Positions 25,877-35,163 of a stretch of 64,000 nucleotides of DNA are shown here, one piece after another. This stretch comes from an uncultured Clostridiaceae bacterium (lineage in GTDB: Bacteria > Bacillota > Clostridia > Lachnospirales > Lachnospiraceae), in NCBI GenBank assembly GCA_902477765.1, contig CABSIM010000006.1:1-64000 (forward strand), written 5' to 3'. Position 1 is the first letter of the stretch; every line of letters starts with the position of its first letter. Made by a program: the position numbers and the translations under genes. Below the pieces are notes generated by a model. The model made no database searches and had not been told where the DNA came from. It saw only the letters and a program-made list of their open reading frames with translations.

Positions 25877-26275
25877 ATGCTGACAGCAGGTATCAAAGGA
25901 AGAGAAGAAGTCCTTGTGACAGAATCCAATACGGCAAAGGCCATGGGAAGCGGAACCCTGGATGTATTTGCCACTCCGGCCATGACCGCGCTTATGGAAA
26001 TGACCGCATGGAAGAGCGTGGCTTCCGGACTGGAAGAAGGGGAAGGCACTGTAGGTACCCTCCTTCAGATCACCCATGACGCTCCCACGCCGCTGGGCCT
26101 TAAAGTCTGGTGTGAAAGTGAACTGACCGAAGTGGACGGACGCCGCCTGGTCTTTCATGTAACGGCTTATGACGAAACAGGAAAGATCGGAGAGGGACGC
26201 CATGAACGTTTTATCATCAATAACGCAAAATTCATGGCAAAGGCTGCCAGAAAGGCTGCCGCATCTGCAGAATAA
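25877..26275 (+). CDS. Hotdog-fold thioesterase (FlK-like)
   Basis: 132 aa from the ATG preceded by ACGGAGG; the frame is open further upstream but without a start signal. Single hotdog domain: TAKAMGSGTLDVFATPAMTALME (split by helix) and HDAPTPLGLKV match the FlK/fluoroacetyl-CoA thioesterase-like family. Thr in VFATPAM and the Glu and His of FlK-type catalysis are in plausible places. The natural acyl-CoA substrate is unknown. Own promoter and terminator. Confidence 0.85.
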   Translation: MLTAGIKGREEVLVTESNTAKAMGSGTLDVFATPAMTALMEMTAWKSVASGLEEGEGTVGTLLQITHDAPTPLGLKVWCESELTEVDGRRLVFHVTAYDETGKIGEGRHERFIINNAKFMAKAARKAAASAE

Positions 26276-26284
26276 ACCATCGCG

Positions 26285-26337
26285 AAAAAGGAGATCTGCT
26301 GCTTCACCGGATTCTGAAGCCGCCGGATCTCCTTTTT
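26285..26337. terminator. Bidirectional terminator, thioesterase / ornithine-cyclodeaminase-like gene
   Basis: 12-bp outer stem AAAAAGGAGATC/GATCTCCTTTTT between converging genes. Confidence 0.85.
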
Positions 26338-26344
26338 CCGTTCT

Positions 26345-27445
26345 TTATCTGATTACACCAAGCCCCCGGGCCACGATGGAAATAAAATCCTGTACGTTGG
26401 TGACCATGGTGGTTGCCGCCAGACTTCCCCTGTCCAGCAGCTTGTTCACCACGAACTCATCGGCGTCTACGGTATACAGGAACAGGGGACGTATGGTACC
26501 GTCCGCCGTTACCCGGAATGACGGCGTCATATTCCCTGCCGCGATGGTATGGAGCATGGTGGCCAGGCAGATGACAGTGGTGGCATTCTTTATCATGTTT
26601 CTCATGGCCGCCTGTCCTTCATAGGCATTGCCGATCACTTCCGGCAGAGGACCGTCATCCCGGATGGAACCTGTCAGCACAAAGGGAACCTGATGTTTCA
26701 CGCATCCGTACATGATTCCGCTGCGGATTCCATGATCCCTGATAAAGGCCGGAATGGAACCGCTGCGTCTGACTTTGTTGATCACATCCAGGTGATTATA
26801 ATGGCCGTTGGGCATGGACTTCTGGGTATAGATATCCTGACCCAGGGCCGTATGGAAAAAGGCTCCTTCCAGATCGTGGGTCGCCAGGGCATTTCCGGCC
26901 ATAAGGCCGTGGACATATCCGTGGGAAATCAGGGCTTCCATGGCATTTCTGGCTCCTGAATCAAATGCAAAGGCAGGCCCCATGACCCAGATGATGTTTC
27001 CGTGATCTTTCTCATAACGGAGCAGTTCCTGCAGCCGGTCGTAATCCCTTGCATAGGAGGTTTCCCGGCTTCTCCCCTGCCGGAATACAAACCGTTCTTC
27101 CTTGTTGTCTCCCTCATCCTGAAATCCTGTGCTGTGCACATAGATCCCTTCCTCACCGTTCTCACTGCGTCCCAGGATCACCTTATCTCCCTTTTTCAGG
27201 TTTCTGTTTTCCACCACAGCCAGACGGCCGTCTTCACAGATCACCACACTGGAATCCATGCGGCTTTCTTCCGCCAGAATCCATCTGCCTCCGATCTTGA
27301 AATACTCCGGATACATGGATGTGCTGTGATAGTTTTCCGGGGCGATTCCGTCCCTCTCCGCTTCCGCCCACCGGACATCCGGCGCCTTTGCAAAACCGTC
27401 CAGTTCAAAGTCCGGGTGATGATATTCCGGGATACAAAATGACAT
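26345..27445 (-). CDS. Ornithine-cyclodeaminase-like protein (TIGR00300, LOR/SDH family)
   Basis: 366 aa. The segment IIWVMGPAFAFDSGARNAMEALI through ATHDLEGAF and the C-terminal LATMLHTIAAGNMTPSF are characteristic of the family that includes archaeal ornithine cyclodeaminase (MJ1480 type) and the C-terminal part of cyanobacterial ArgZ/AgrE. Known members convert ornithine to proline and ammonia with bound NAD. The N-terminal 100 residues correspond to the LOR/SDH conserved region; the arginine dihydrolase part of ArgZ is absent. GGAGGAGAGG lies before the ATG. The LUD gene is 90 bases upstream on the same strand. Substrate assignment is inferred. Confidence 0.65.
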   Translation of the reverse strand: MSFCIPEYHHPDFELDGFAKAPDVRWAEAERDGIAPENYHSTSMYPEYFKIGGRWILAEESRMDSSVVICEDGRLAVVENRNLKKGDKVILGRSENGEEGIYVHSTGFQDEGDNKEERFVFRQGRSRETSYARDYDRLQELLRYEKDHGNIIWVMGPAFAFDSGARNAMEALISHGYVHGLMAGNALATHDLEGAFFHTALGQDIYTQKSMPNGHYNHLDVINKVRRSGSIPAFIRDHGIRSGIMYGCVKHQVPFVLTGSIRDDGPLPEVIGNAYEGQAAMRNMIKNATTVICLATMLHTIAAGNMTPSFRVTADGTIRPLFLYTVDADEFVVNKLLDRGSLAATTMVTNVQDFISIVARGLGVIR

Positions 27446-27535
27446 GGTTCCTCTCCTCCTTCTCTTTTCCTGCAGTTTTCTTTTCCGTCTGCTCTGCCGG
27501 CTCTTCTTCCGGTCTCTCCATTCCGTTTCTGCCTG

Positions 27536-28168
27536 CTATACGCCCAGATTCTCTCCCACCAGAATCAGCCGGATTCTTCCGTTATAGCGTGACCGTCTCG
27601 TGATTACCACATTGCAGCACATACAGTCTTCCGCCAGGCAGTCGGTGCAGATTCCCTTAAGACCGCAGGGTGTTTTCCTCCCTGAATTTCCTGCCAGCAC
27701 CGGGCAGACTGAAGTCTGGATCCGGTCGATGCCGGCCTCCACATCTCTGACCACCTTGTTGATTCCGGCAATGATGATCACCTTCTTAGGTCCGTGGAGC
27801 AGGCTGGATACCCGGTTGCTGGCGCCGTCAATGTTCACCAGTTCCCCTTTGACCGTCACGGCATTGGTACTCATGAGAAAGTAATCGGCTCCCGCCGCCT
27901 GCTGGAAAATGGGATTTCCGATCTCCTTCTTGTCTTTTTCTCCGTACTCAATCATCGGATATCCGCGGTCTTTCAGAATATCCAGGATTCCCAGTTCCCG
28001 CACGGTGGCAGAACCGCCCCAGCTTACGGATCCTTTCTCCTCCATGAGTCCCAGAGCCAGTTCCAGGGCTTCCTTCCTGTCATTGCAGTAAAAGCCTTCG
28101 ATATTTCTCTTCTTCAGCCCTTCCAGGACATTCTCTGCAATTTTTCTGTATGCCTCGTTTTCTGCCAT
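27536..28168 (-). CDS. LUD domain protein (lactate utilisation LutC/DUF162-like)
   Basis: 210 aa from the second of two close ATG codons (8 bases after AAAGGAG; the first is too close). LUD fold features: VSWGGSATVRELGI, FLMSTNAVTVKGELVNIDG, KKVIIIAGINKVV. The C-terminal part has a cysteine cluster (CGLKGICTDCLAEDCMCCNVV) that could bind an Fe-S cluster. LutABC act in lactate oxidation, but stand-alone LUD proteins like this one are of unknown function. No lutA or lutB is here. Confidence 0.8.
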   Translation of the reverse strand: MAENEAYRKIAENVLEGLKKRNIEGFYCNDRKEALELALGLMEEKGSVSWGGSATVRELGILDILKDRGYPMIEYGEKDKKEIGNPIFQQAAGADYFLMSTNAVTVKGELVNIDGASNRVSSLLHGPKKVIIIAGINKVVRDVEAGIDRIQTSVCPVLAGNSGRKTPCGLKGICTDCLAEDCMCCNVVITRRSRYNGRIRLILVGENLGV

Positions 28169-28306
28169 GATCATTTCTCCTTTCCTCCGGCCGCTGCGGC
28201 GGCGTCATCTTTTTCTCTGTCCCTATTTTATCATGACAGCGCCGGTTCCGCCAGAAAAATCCCCGTTCCTCCGGCAGACCGGCACCGCCTGTTTTCTGTC
28301 TGATGT

Positions 28307-29089
28307 TCAGATGTTTCTTCCTGTCTTTTTCCCGGATTCCGGAAACAGGGAAAAATCCAGGCCACTTTCCCCTCTTCTGACAGCTTCCCCGCATATTCCG
28401 AATACGCGGCGCACATGCTCTTCGGAAAGTGCCTCTTCCGGTGTGCCGCAGGCAGCCACATTCCCCTCGTGAAGCACATACAGCCGGTCACAGTAATGTG
28501 CCGCCAGACGGAGATCATGGAGTACTGCCAGAACCGTACGGCCGCTGCGCTTCAGATACTCCATCAGGAACAGCTGATGCCGGATATCCAGATGATTGGT
28601 GGGTTCATCCAGAATCCAGAGATCCGGTCCCTGAGCTGCTGCCCGGGCCAGAAATACCAGTTTTCTTTCCCCGCCGGACAGAGACAGAAGGCTTCTGTCC
28701 TTCAGATGAAGAATTCCCAGTTCTTTCAGCGCTGCCTCTACGGCACTTTCCGTCTTCTTACCTGTTTTCCGTTTCCTTCCTGCCCATATTCCCATGGATA
28801 TCACTTCCTCCACGGAAAAATCAAATGCACACGGAATATCCTGAGCAACATATCCGATTTCCCCGGCCAGTTCCGCAGGCGGGATCTTCAGAACATCCCT
28901 GCCTTCCAGAAGAATCCTTCCGGATTCCACCGGCTGAATTCCCAATGTGGTGCGGACCAGCGTGGATTTTCCGCATCCGTTGGGGCCTGTGATTCCTGTG
29001 ATCTTCCCTTTTTCCGCGGATAAAGTCAGCCCCTTCAGAATCTCCCGCCCTCCCAGGCGGACACGGATGTTTTCATAGACCAGTTTCAT
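28307..29089 (-). CDS. btuD: Corrinoid/iron-complex ABC transporter ATP-binding protein (BtuD-like)
   Basis: 260 aa from the internal Met that starts MKLVYENIRVRL and overlaps the permease stop by four bases (ATGA); the 43-codon upstream extension is not needed. Walker A GPNGCGKST, LSGGERK signature, LWILDEPTNHLD and the switch His in AVLHDLRLA are present. FepC/BtuD type. It powers uptake by the adjacent permease; the cobalamin riboswitch upstream of the operon indicates corrinoids as cargo. Confidence 0.88.
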   Translation of the reverse strand: MKLVYENIRVRLGGREILKGLTLSAEKGKITGITGPNGCGKSTLVRTTLGIQPVESGRILLEGRDVLKIPPAELAGEIGYVAQDIPCAFDFSVEEVISMGIWAGRKRKTGKKTESAVEAALKELGILHLKDRSLLSLSGGERKLVFLARAAAQGPDLWILDEPTNHLDIRHQLFLMEYLKRSGRTVLAVLHDLRLAAHYCDRLYVLHEGNVAACGTPEEALSEEHVRRVFGICGEAVRRGESGLDFSLFPESGKKTGRNI

Positions 29090-30168
29090 TTCCGTTTCCC
29101 TCCATATCCGTTCCGTATCATCAGATATACGAAAAACGGAGCTCCTGCAAATGCCGTTATGATTCCCAGCGGTACTTCTGCTGCTCCGGAAATACTTCTG
29201 GCAAGAGCATCCGCCCACACAAGATAGATGCCTCCCAGGACCGCGCTTAAGGGAATCACCGCCCGGTTGTCACTGCTCTTTATAAGGAAACGCGTCACAT
29301 GAGGAACCACCAGTCCCACAAATCCGATGATGCCGGTGACGGATACCAGGGATGCCACCACCAGGGCACAGATCAGAAACATGGCAGCCCGGAAAGGACG
29401 CACCCGGAGTCCCATTGCCGCAGCGTCTTCTTCTCCCATCATCAGCAGATTGAGCCTGGTTCCGCATATGGTGAAGATTACGGTTCCTGCTGCGGTTCCT
29501 GCCAGCGGAACCGGAAGCGTTCTCCACTGAGCGGCTGTAATGCTTCCCATCTGCCAGTTATAAACAGCAGCGATACTCTCAGGGCTTTTGGCCATGAAAA
29601 TGAGGAAGCTGGTGACCGCACTCATCACTGCGTTTACCGCCGTTCCGGAAAGCAGAAGAGTCACCGGCCGAAGCTGTCCTCCCCCGGCGGACCTGGCCAT
29701 GGCATAAACGGCACATGTGGCAGCCATGGCACCGGCAAATGCCAGAACCGTGGTCTGACCGGTTCCTGACCAGAAAGAAAGCGGTGTAAGGAGCGCCAGG
29801 GCTGCTCCCGCTGATGCTCCGGATGAGATCCCCAGAATATATGGATCCGCAATGGGATTCAGAACAATGGCCTGTATCACGGCCCCGCATGCGGAAAGAC
29901 CGGCCCCGCAGCACAGCGCAAACAGGGCTCTGGGAAACCGGATATTCCATACGATCTGATAGTGAGAGTTTTCCCATATGCCCGCCGCCCGTTCTCTCCC
30001 TCCCAGAAAAAGAGAGTCTTTCAGAATTCCGAATACTTCTTCTGCAGGAATCCCTGTGGAGCCGATGCTGACGGTCCAGACCACTGAACCCGCCAGAACT
30101 GCCGGAAGCAGAAGGAAAAGCAGCCCCCGCAGGCTTTTCCTTCCCATCCCCCTTCTCACCGGAAGCAT
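29086..30168 (-). CDS. btuC: FecCD/BtuC-type ABC transporter permease
   Basis: 360 aa, about 10 membrane helices. The family stretch SACGAVIQAIVLNPIADPYILGISSGAS and the GIIGFVGLVVPHVTRF motif that contacts the ATPase are intact. The start is either this Met, overlapping the stop of the binding-protein gene by 13 bases, or Met8 next to a purine-rich AGAAGGGGG. It forms the membrane channel for corrinoid uptake. Confidence 0.9.
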   Translation of the reverse strand: MLPVRRGMGRKSLRGLLFLLLPAVLAGSVVWTVSIGSTGIPAEEVFGILKDSLFLGGRERAAGIWENSHYQIVWNIRFPRALFALCCGAGLSACGAVIQAIVLNPIADPYILGISSGASAGAALALLTPLSFWSGTGQTTVLAFAGAMAATCAVYAMARSAGGGQLRPVTLLLSGTAVNAVMSAVTSFLIFMAKSPESIAAVYNWQMGSITAAQWRTLPVPLAGTAAGTVIFTICGTRLNLLMMGEEDAAAMGLRVRPFRAAMFLICALVVASLVSVTGIIGFVGLVVPHVTRFLIKSSDNRAVIPLSAVLGGIYLVWADALARSISGAAEVPLGIITAFAGAPFFVYLMIRNGYGGKRK

Positions 30169-31223
30169 TCCGGATAAAAGAATTCCGCAAATTTTCTGCA
30201 GGCGTCTGCCGCACGGACATCCTGCATTACTTCCACCAGCGGAATTACCAGATACGCCTGCTCCCGGACCGCCGTCACGTCCTGAAGGGCAGGATTCCCG
30301 TTGAGAAACTCCATCTTTTCTTCCACGGTCTGGTTTCCATAATCATTGATGATGATCACATCCGGATCGGCTGCCACCAGGGTTTCCACGCTGGTGGTAA
30401 ACCATCTGGAATCTGCCATTCCGCGGGTGACATTGACGCCGCCGGCCAGCTCCACCAGATTGCTTTCCAGGCCGCTGGAGGTGGTATAGATTTCATTTCC
30501 GTTAAAGGTATCCAGAACAAAGGCTGTTACTTTCTCTTCTTCCCGGATGCCGGAAACCGCTTCCTGCACTTCTTCCACGCGGCCTCTTATTTCTTCTGTC
30601 AGGGCCTTTGCCTCTTCTTCCTTTTTAAATATTTTTCCGAGATTTTCAATATCTGTATACACGTCTTCCATGGTCTCGTCCTGAACCAGGGTGCCTGTGA
30701 TGGTCAGGCAGCTGATGCCTTTGCTTTCAAACTGTTCATAACTGCCCCATGCCGTATCTTTGAAGGCGCTGACCTGTCCGATCACCAGATCTGTCCCCAG
30801 TGCCACAGCATTTTCATGGGATCTTTCGATTTCCGGAATTGCCGCGAACTGATCTCTGAGACTCTCCAGCGGCTGTTCTGCCTCACTGGCCGGTACATTT
30901 TTTCCTGCAATACGGTCAGCCAGTCCCAGCATCACCATGTTTTCCGCCGCATACAGATGGCAGCAGAGAACCTTTTCCGGCATTTCCGTAAATGTCAGGG
31001 TTCTGTCCCCGTTCTGAATCACTACAGTGCCGTACTCCTCTTCTTCACCGTTTTCTCCCGGCCTCTGTTCTGTCCTGTTTTCCTGTTCTGTGCCGGTTCT
31101 CAGTCCCGTTTCCTGTTCCGCAGCAGAAGCCTGAGCCGTTTCCGGCGTTCCGGCTTCTGAAAAACCGCATCCGGAAAGCAGAACTGCGCCGGCCAGAATC
31201 ATGGCGGCTATTCTTTTTTTCAT
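30156..31223 (-). CDS. btuF: Corrinoid-binding lipoprotein (BtuF-like)
   Basis: 355 aa. Lipobox LLSGCGFS (Cys19) marks a membrane-anchored lipoprotein; a Glu/Gln-rich linker (about 25-65) is followed by a two-lobe periplasmic-binding-protein fold (about 70-350) with the helical backbone of the BtuF/FhuD class (AAENMVMLGLADRIAG, DVIIINDYGN). First gene after the riboswitch. Iron-siderophore binding cannot be ruled out by the protein alone; the RNA element decides for cobalamin. Confidence 0.88.
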   Translation of the reverse strand: MKKRIAAMILAGAVLLSGCGFSEAGTPETAQASAAEQETGLRTGTEQENRTEQRPGENGEEEEYGTVVIQNGDRTLTFTEMPEKVLCCHLYAAENMVMLGLADRIAGKNVPASEAEQPLESLRDQFAAIPEIERSHENAVALGTDLVIGQVSAFKDTAWGSYEQFESKGISCLTITGTLVQDETMEDVYTDIENLGKIFKKEEEAKALTEEIRGRVEEVQEAVSGIREEEKVTAFVLDTFNGNEIYTTSSGLESNLVELAGGVNVTRGMADSRWFTTSVETLVAADPDVIIINDYGNQTVEEKMEFLNGNPALQDVTAVREQAYLVIPLVEVMQDVRAADACRKFAEFFYPECFR

Positions 31224-31282
31224 ACTTTGTTACCTCCTGTTTTCTGATTTTGTTTTCGCGTCTCTGTTTTCATTTTCTCCGC

Positions 31283-31315
31283 AAAAGAAAAGGGACAGAT
31301 CTTCCGATCTGTCCC
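31283..31315 (-). terminator. Riboswitch-controlled terminator before btuF
   Basis: Perfect 10-bp stem (31292-31301 with 31306-31315), 4-base loop and T-rich tail on the minus strand, 60 bases before the btuF start. A second weaker hairpin with a seven-T tail lies just upstream (31324-31348). They are the likely expression platform of the cobalamin riboswitch. Confidence 0.85.
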
Positions 31316-31384
31316 GGTACGCCAAAAAAACGCCATGTGCCACAGCGTCTGACATTACGCGGCTCTCCCACCGAAAGCTTTGTT

Positions 31385-31570
31385 TTCCACACACGGCAGC
31401 AGGTCTCCTGGCTCGGACTCATCCTCCGTCTTTGTCTTCCCGGTTTCCCAGTGACGCCCGTAGGCAAAAAAGACTTCGTCCTCCATACAGTAGCGGGGGC
31501 TGCTTTGTTTTTTCAAATTCCCTGTCAGGCCTTGCGGCACTGCCATGTGTATTCCGTTTTCTTCTGCGCC
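31385..31570 (-). promoter_or_regulatory. Cobalamin riboswitch
   Basis: On the minus strand the B12 box GCCAGGAGACCTGC (about 31394-31414), the conserved GTCACTGGGAAACCGGGAAG stretch (about 31437-31459) and the CCCGCTACTGTATGGAGGACG core (about 31472-31495) occur in the right order. It sits between a consensus promoter and terminators upstream of btuFCD. Binding of adenosylcobalamin or a related corrinoid should reduce read-through into the transporter operon. End points are approximate. Confidence 0.93.
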
Positions 31571-31611
31571 GCCGGTATGCGGAGATTCCGGCGTCCGGCG
31601 GCGTCAGTTCC

Positions 31612-31640
31612 ATTATATGGGCTCCGGACCGGCCTGTCAA
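31612..31640 (-). promoter_or_regulatory. Consensus promoter of the btuFCD operon
   Basis: Minus strand perfect TTGACA (31635-31640), 17-base spacer, perfect TATAAT (31612-31617). The leader to btuF is about 380 bases and contains the riboswitch. The remainder of the 622-base gap (31641-31845) is the upstream region of the glycosylase gene with no gene visible. Confidence 0.88.
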
Positions 31641-31845
31641 GAAATCCCCGGCTCTCCGCCCGGAAGCAGCAGTCTCCTCCCGCAGTCTTTCCTGTCCCCG
31701 GCGTTCACGCCTCTTTCTCCGCAGATTTTCCTTCTGATTTCTTCAGATTTCTCTTGCAATCTTTTTTCCGATCCGTTAAACTGATTTCTGACTTTTTCTG
31801 ACAGCATTTCCCGGCCGCAGCCGGGGTTAAAACCGGAGGTGGTCC

Positions 31846-32748
31846 ATGTTTTCCCGCAGTATCAGCAACTTCAGTCTGGAACAGATTGCAGATTCCGGCC
31901 AGTGTTTCCGTCTTCTCCCCTGTCCCGGAACCGCTCATGCCTTTACGGCTGTCAGCGGCAGCCACGCCCTGGCGCTCCGGCAGGAAAACGGAATCACGGA
32001 ATTTTTCTGTCCGGAGACCGACTGTTCCTTCTGGGAATCCTACTTCGACCTGGACACGGATTATGCCGCTCTGATTGCTTCCGTCGATCCGGAAGACTCA
32101 TACCTTTCGGCCGCAGCAGCCTGGGGAAGCGGTATCCGGATCCTGCGGCAGGACCTCTGGGAAATGATGGTGACCTTCATAATCTCCCAGCAGAAAACCA
32201 TTCCTGCCATCCGCTCCCATGTGGAGACCCTCAGCCGGCTTTACGGAACTCCGCTTTCCGTTTCCGGACCGGAATGGATTTCCGGAAGCCGTCCCGGCGG
32301 CAGTTTTTCTTCTTTTCCCACTCCGGAACAGCTGAATCTGGCTTCCCTGGATGACCTGATCTCCCTGAAGCTGGGATACCGTGCCAAATACATCAAAAAG
32401 CTCTGCGAAGATGCCTGCTCAGGACATCTGGATCTGGAACTGCTGAAAGGCATGAACTATGACTCCGCCATGGAATATCTCCAGGGATTTTACGGCATCG
32501 GAAAAAAAGTGGCCAGCTGCATCTGCCTGTTCGGCCTCCATCATGTGGATGCCTTTCCGGTGGACACCTGGATCCGACGGATCCTTATGGAGCAGTACGC
32601 CCCCCGATGCGAAAACTTCCGGGGACTGACCGACGGCCGTCTCTGTGAAGCACTGGTGCAGAAATACTTTTCCCGGTACAAAGGCTGCGCCGGCATCATG
32701 CAGCAGTACATATTTTATTATGCCAGAACGGGAAAAGAGCCGGCCTGA
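31846..32748 (+). CDS. OGG1-type 8-oxoguanine DNA glycosylase
   Basis: 300 aa. N-terminal OGG-like beta domain (about 1-100), then HhH-GPD domain (about 105-295): QDLWEMMVTFIISQQ, hairpin GFYGIGKKVASCICLFGL with catalytic Lys221, and DAFPVDTW with Asp240, matching human OGG1 Lys249 and Asp268. It removes oxidised guanine and cuts the strand at the abasic site. AACCGGAGG lies before the ATG. No C-terminal Fe-S Cys cluster, as expected for OGG and unlike Nth/MutY. Confidence 0.88.
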   Translation: MFSRSISNFSLEQIADSGQCFRLLPCPGTAHAFTAVSGSHALALRQENGITEFFCPETDCSFWESYFDLDTDYAALIASVDPEDSYLSAAAAWGSGIRILRQDLWEMMVTFIISQQKTIPAIRSHVETLSRLYGTPLSVSGPEWISGSRPGGSFSSFPTPEQLNLASLDDLISLKLGYRAKYIKKLCEDACSGHLDLELLKGMNYDSAMEYLQGFYGIGKKVASCICLFGLHHVDAFPVDTWIRRILMEQYAPRCENFRGLTDGRLCEALVQKYFSRYKGCAGIMQQYIFYYARTGKEPA

Positions 32749-32766
32749 ATTCAGGCTGGCTTTTTC
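32738..32766. terminator. Terminator overlapping the glycosylase stop, shared with helD
   Basis: 12-bp near-perfect inverted repeat (32738-32749 with 32750-32761) then five T; it overlaps both converging stop codons. Confidence 0.75.
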
Positions 32767-34934
32767 TGTTCTTTTTCCAGGAGCCGGCTTGCAGTTCCGT
32801 CTCCGATCAGGTACAGCTCATGAAGAGCTCTGGTTATGGCCACATACAGCAGTTTGGCTTCTCTGACATTCAGTCCGTAACGTTCTTCATCCGGCTGCCA
32901 CAGAATCACCGCATCAAATTCCAGACCCTTGGCAGCGGTCACAGGAAGGACCATGATCCCGTTGCGGAACATTTCCTCTCCCTGCTCCATTCCCAGAAAT
33001 TCCCTCACCTCCCGGGCTTCTTCCTGCGTCCGGCAGATCACTGCCGCCGTTTCATATCCCCGCTCCTGTACATCTTTCAGCACGTTTCTCAGACATTCTG
33101 CCGCCTCTCCCTGTTTTTCCATGAATACAGACACGTCCCTTCCATGGCGGATCACAGGCTGAATCCGGTATGTCTCCTGGGATGCCTGTTTCAGCACCCG
33201 TCCGGCATATTCAGAAATCTCAATGGTATTCCGGTAGCTTTTGGACAGCAGATAAAAACTGTCTGACTCCCTGCGGAGCATGATCTTCTTCAGATCTTCC
33301 CAGTCGTTCATTCCCGTTTCATACCGGATATTCTGGGATACGTCTCCCATAATCGTAAAGCAGCAGTCCTCCAGCAGCTCCCGCATCACATAATAAACCA
33401 TTTCCCCGAAGTCCTGGGCCTCGTCTATGATGATCTGGCTGAATTCTTCCGGCTGTTTTTTCATGAACAGCCGTTTCCAGATCAGTGCCAGCGCCGCCGC
33501 ATCGTAAACGTCCATGTTTCCGGCTCTGACATGTTCCGCCGCCGCAGCCCATCCTCCGGAGATTTCTTCCGTTTTTCCTTCCGGAGCTGCTTTTGCGGAT
33601 GTTTCTTCCGCCATCATTTCCAGAAATTCCAGATAGATGCCTTCCGGTGTCCACTTTTTCTTTTCCGTGTCAAAATATTTTTTATATGACAGAAGCTTCT
33701 CCTTCCGGAAGCTCTGATCTCTTTCCGTACAGAGGAATCGGATCCGGGATGCCAGCCGTTCATTCAGAAGTTTTTCCGTCTGAAACAGGGACAGATGCGG
33801 ATTCCTCAGAAGAGTCTCCGCCACATTTTCTCTGGAGAGAATCACTCCCATATCCCTGTCCCGGATATCCGAATCCGGTATCTCTTCCTGTCTCTTTTTC
33901 CGGAGAAACCGGTCCAGCCTCTCTGCAAAATCCAGATGGCTTTTCCTTCCGGCCATGGGGTCATCCGGCACCAGCCGGAAAGATTTTTTCCAGCTTTTTC
34001 CCATCAGATACGGGAAAAAACGGTCCATGCGCAGCTGACTCACATGATTCACATCCAGTTCCGGAAGTCCGCTGCTGATATAATTCAAAAGCATGTCGCT
34101 GCCTCCGATGATGCAGAACTCCGACGGCTTGAATTTATCTTCATAATTGTACAGAATATATGAGATCCGGTGAAGGGCAACCGTGGTCTTTCCGCTGCCT
34201 GCCACCCCCTGTACGATCATGTTTTTATAGGGAATGTCACGGATGATCCGGTTCTGCTCCTTCTGAATGGTGGCGATAATATCTCCCAGCACTGCTTCCT
34301 TGTTCTGGGACAGATATTTCACCAGCAGCTCGTCATTGGCCGCCACATCATCATCATAAAATCCCAGAAGCGTCTCTCCGGCAATGTCGAATGTCCGCTT
34401 CTTCTTCAGATCCACCTCCACCGTACCGCCGTCGGGAACTTCATAGGTCCCTTCCCCCAGTTCGTTTTCATAATAGACGCTGGATACCGGTGCGCGCCAG
34501 TCTACAATCACCACGTCATCGGCATTTCTGGTAACTCCGTTTTTCCCGATATACCGGCACTCCGTCATTCCATAGGTAATATCTTCATAGTCAATCCTGC
34601 CGAAATATGCCTTTTTCAGAGCCGCCCTGTTTTTCCGCAGTGCATTTTCCGTATATTCCAGAATGTTTTTTCCGGCTGTCAGCTGTCCATAGGAATCACC
34701 TTCCCCTTTTCTGACAGCCTGATACAGCTCCGTCACTTCTTTTTTATAGGACGAAATTTTCTGTTGGTAGGCCCGGATGTTCTCCCGGATGATTTCCAGG
34801 CATGTTTTCAGATGTTCCTGCTCCAGGCACATCTCCCTGTCTTTTTCCGCTTTCATTTCTTCTTCTTTACTTTCCTCAAATTTCCCGGCGGACCGCCGCG
34901 CGGTCCGGACAGAGGCAGCCGTTTCCCGCGGCAT
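32751..34934 (-). CDS. helD: RNA polymerase recycling helicase HelD
   Basis: 727 aa. An N-terminal charged coiled coil (about 25-100) fits the arm HelD inserts into the RNA polymerase secondary channel. Superfamily 1 motifs follow: Walker A GVAGSGKTT, IIDEAQDF, SKSYRN, VTAAKGLEFDAVI and LLYVAITRALHELYLIG. HelD removes stalled or idle RNA polymerase from DNA using ATP. AGAAGG lies 8 bases before the first ATG; a second Met at residue 27 is a less likely start. Promoter at 35021-35049. Confidence 0.9.
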   Translation of the reverse strand: MPRETAASVRTARRSAGKFEESKEEEMKAEKDREMCLEQEHLKTCLEIIRENIRAYQQKISSYKKEVTELYQAVRKGEGDSYGQLTAGKNILEYTENALRKNRAALKKAYFGRIDYEDITYGMTECRYIGKNGVTRNADDVVIVDWRAPVSSVYYENELGEGTYEVPDGGTVEVDLKKKRTFDIAGETLLGFYDDDVAANDELLVKYLSQNKEAVLGDIIATIQKEQNRIIRDIPYKNMIVQGVAGSGKTTVALHRISYILYNYEDKFKPSEFCIIGGSDMLLNYISSGLPELDVNHVSQLRMDRFFPYLMGKSWKKSFRLVPDDPMAGRKSHLDFAERLDRFLRKKRQEEIPDSDIRDRDMGVILSRENVAETLLRNPHLSLFQTEKLLNERLASRIRFLCTERDQSFRKEKLLSYKKYFDTEKKKWTPEGIYLEFLEMMAEETSAKAAPEGKTEEISGGWAAAAEHVRAGNMDVYDAAALALIWKRLFMKKQPEEFSQIIIDEAQDFGEMVYYVMRELLEDCCFTIMGDVSQNIRYETGMNDWEDLKKIMLRRESDSFYLLSKSYRNTIEISEYAGRVLKQASQETYRIQPVIRHGRDVSVFMEKQGEAAECLRNVLKDVQERGYETAAVICRTQEEAREVREFLGMEQGEEMFRNGIMVLPVTAAKGLEFDAVILWQPDEERYGLNVREAKLLYVAITRALHELYLIGDGTASRLLEKEQKKPA

Positions 34935-35020
34935 TTTTATGGCCTTCTGTCTGTATCAATCTGAATCAGGCACCGTTTTCGTGTTCCATGCGGCACCTTC
35001 CAGTATAAGGCGGGTGTGCT

Positions 35021-35049
35021 ATTATATCAGAATCCGGGCAAAAAAACAA
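35021..35049 (-). promoter_or_regulatory. Sigma-A promoter of helD
   Basis: Minus strand TTGTTT (35044-35049), 17-base spacer, TATAAT (35021-35026), 87 bases upstream of the helD start. Confidence 0.6.
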
Positions 35050-35163
35050 CTCCCGTTTTCTCCGGCCGGACGCCGGATTCCACGGAAGCTGTTTCTGAAT
35101 CCTGTATACGGTACTTTATATTTTCCGCATCTCCTGTCTTCTGCCTTCCACGTTTCCTGCTTT

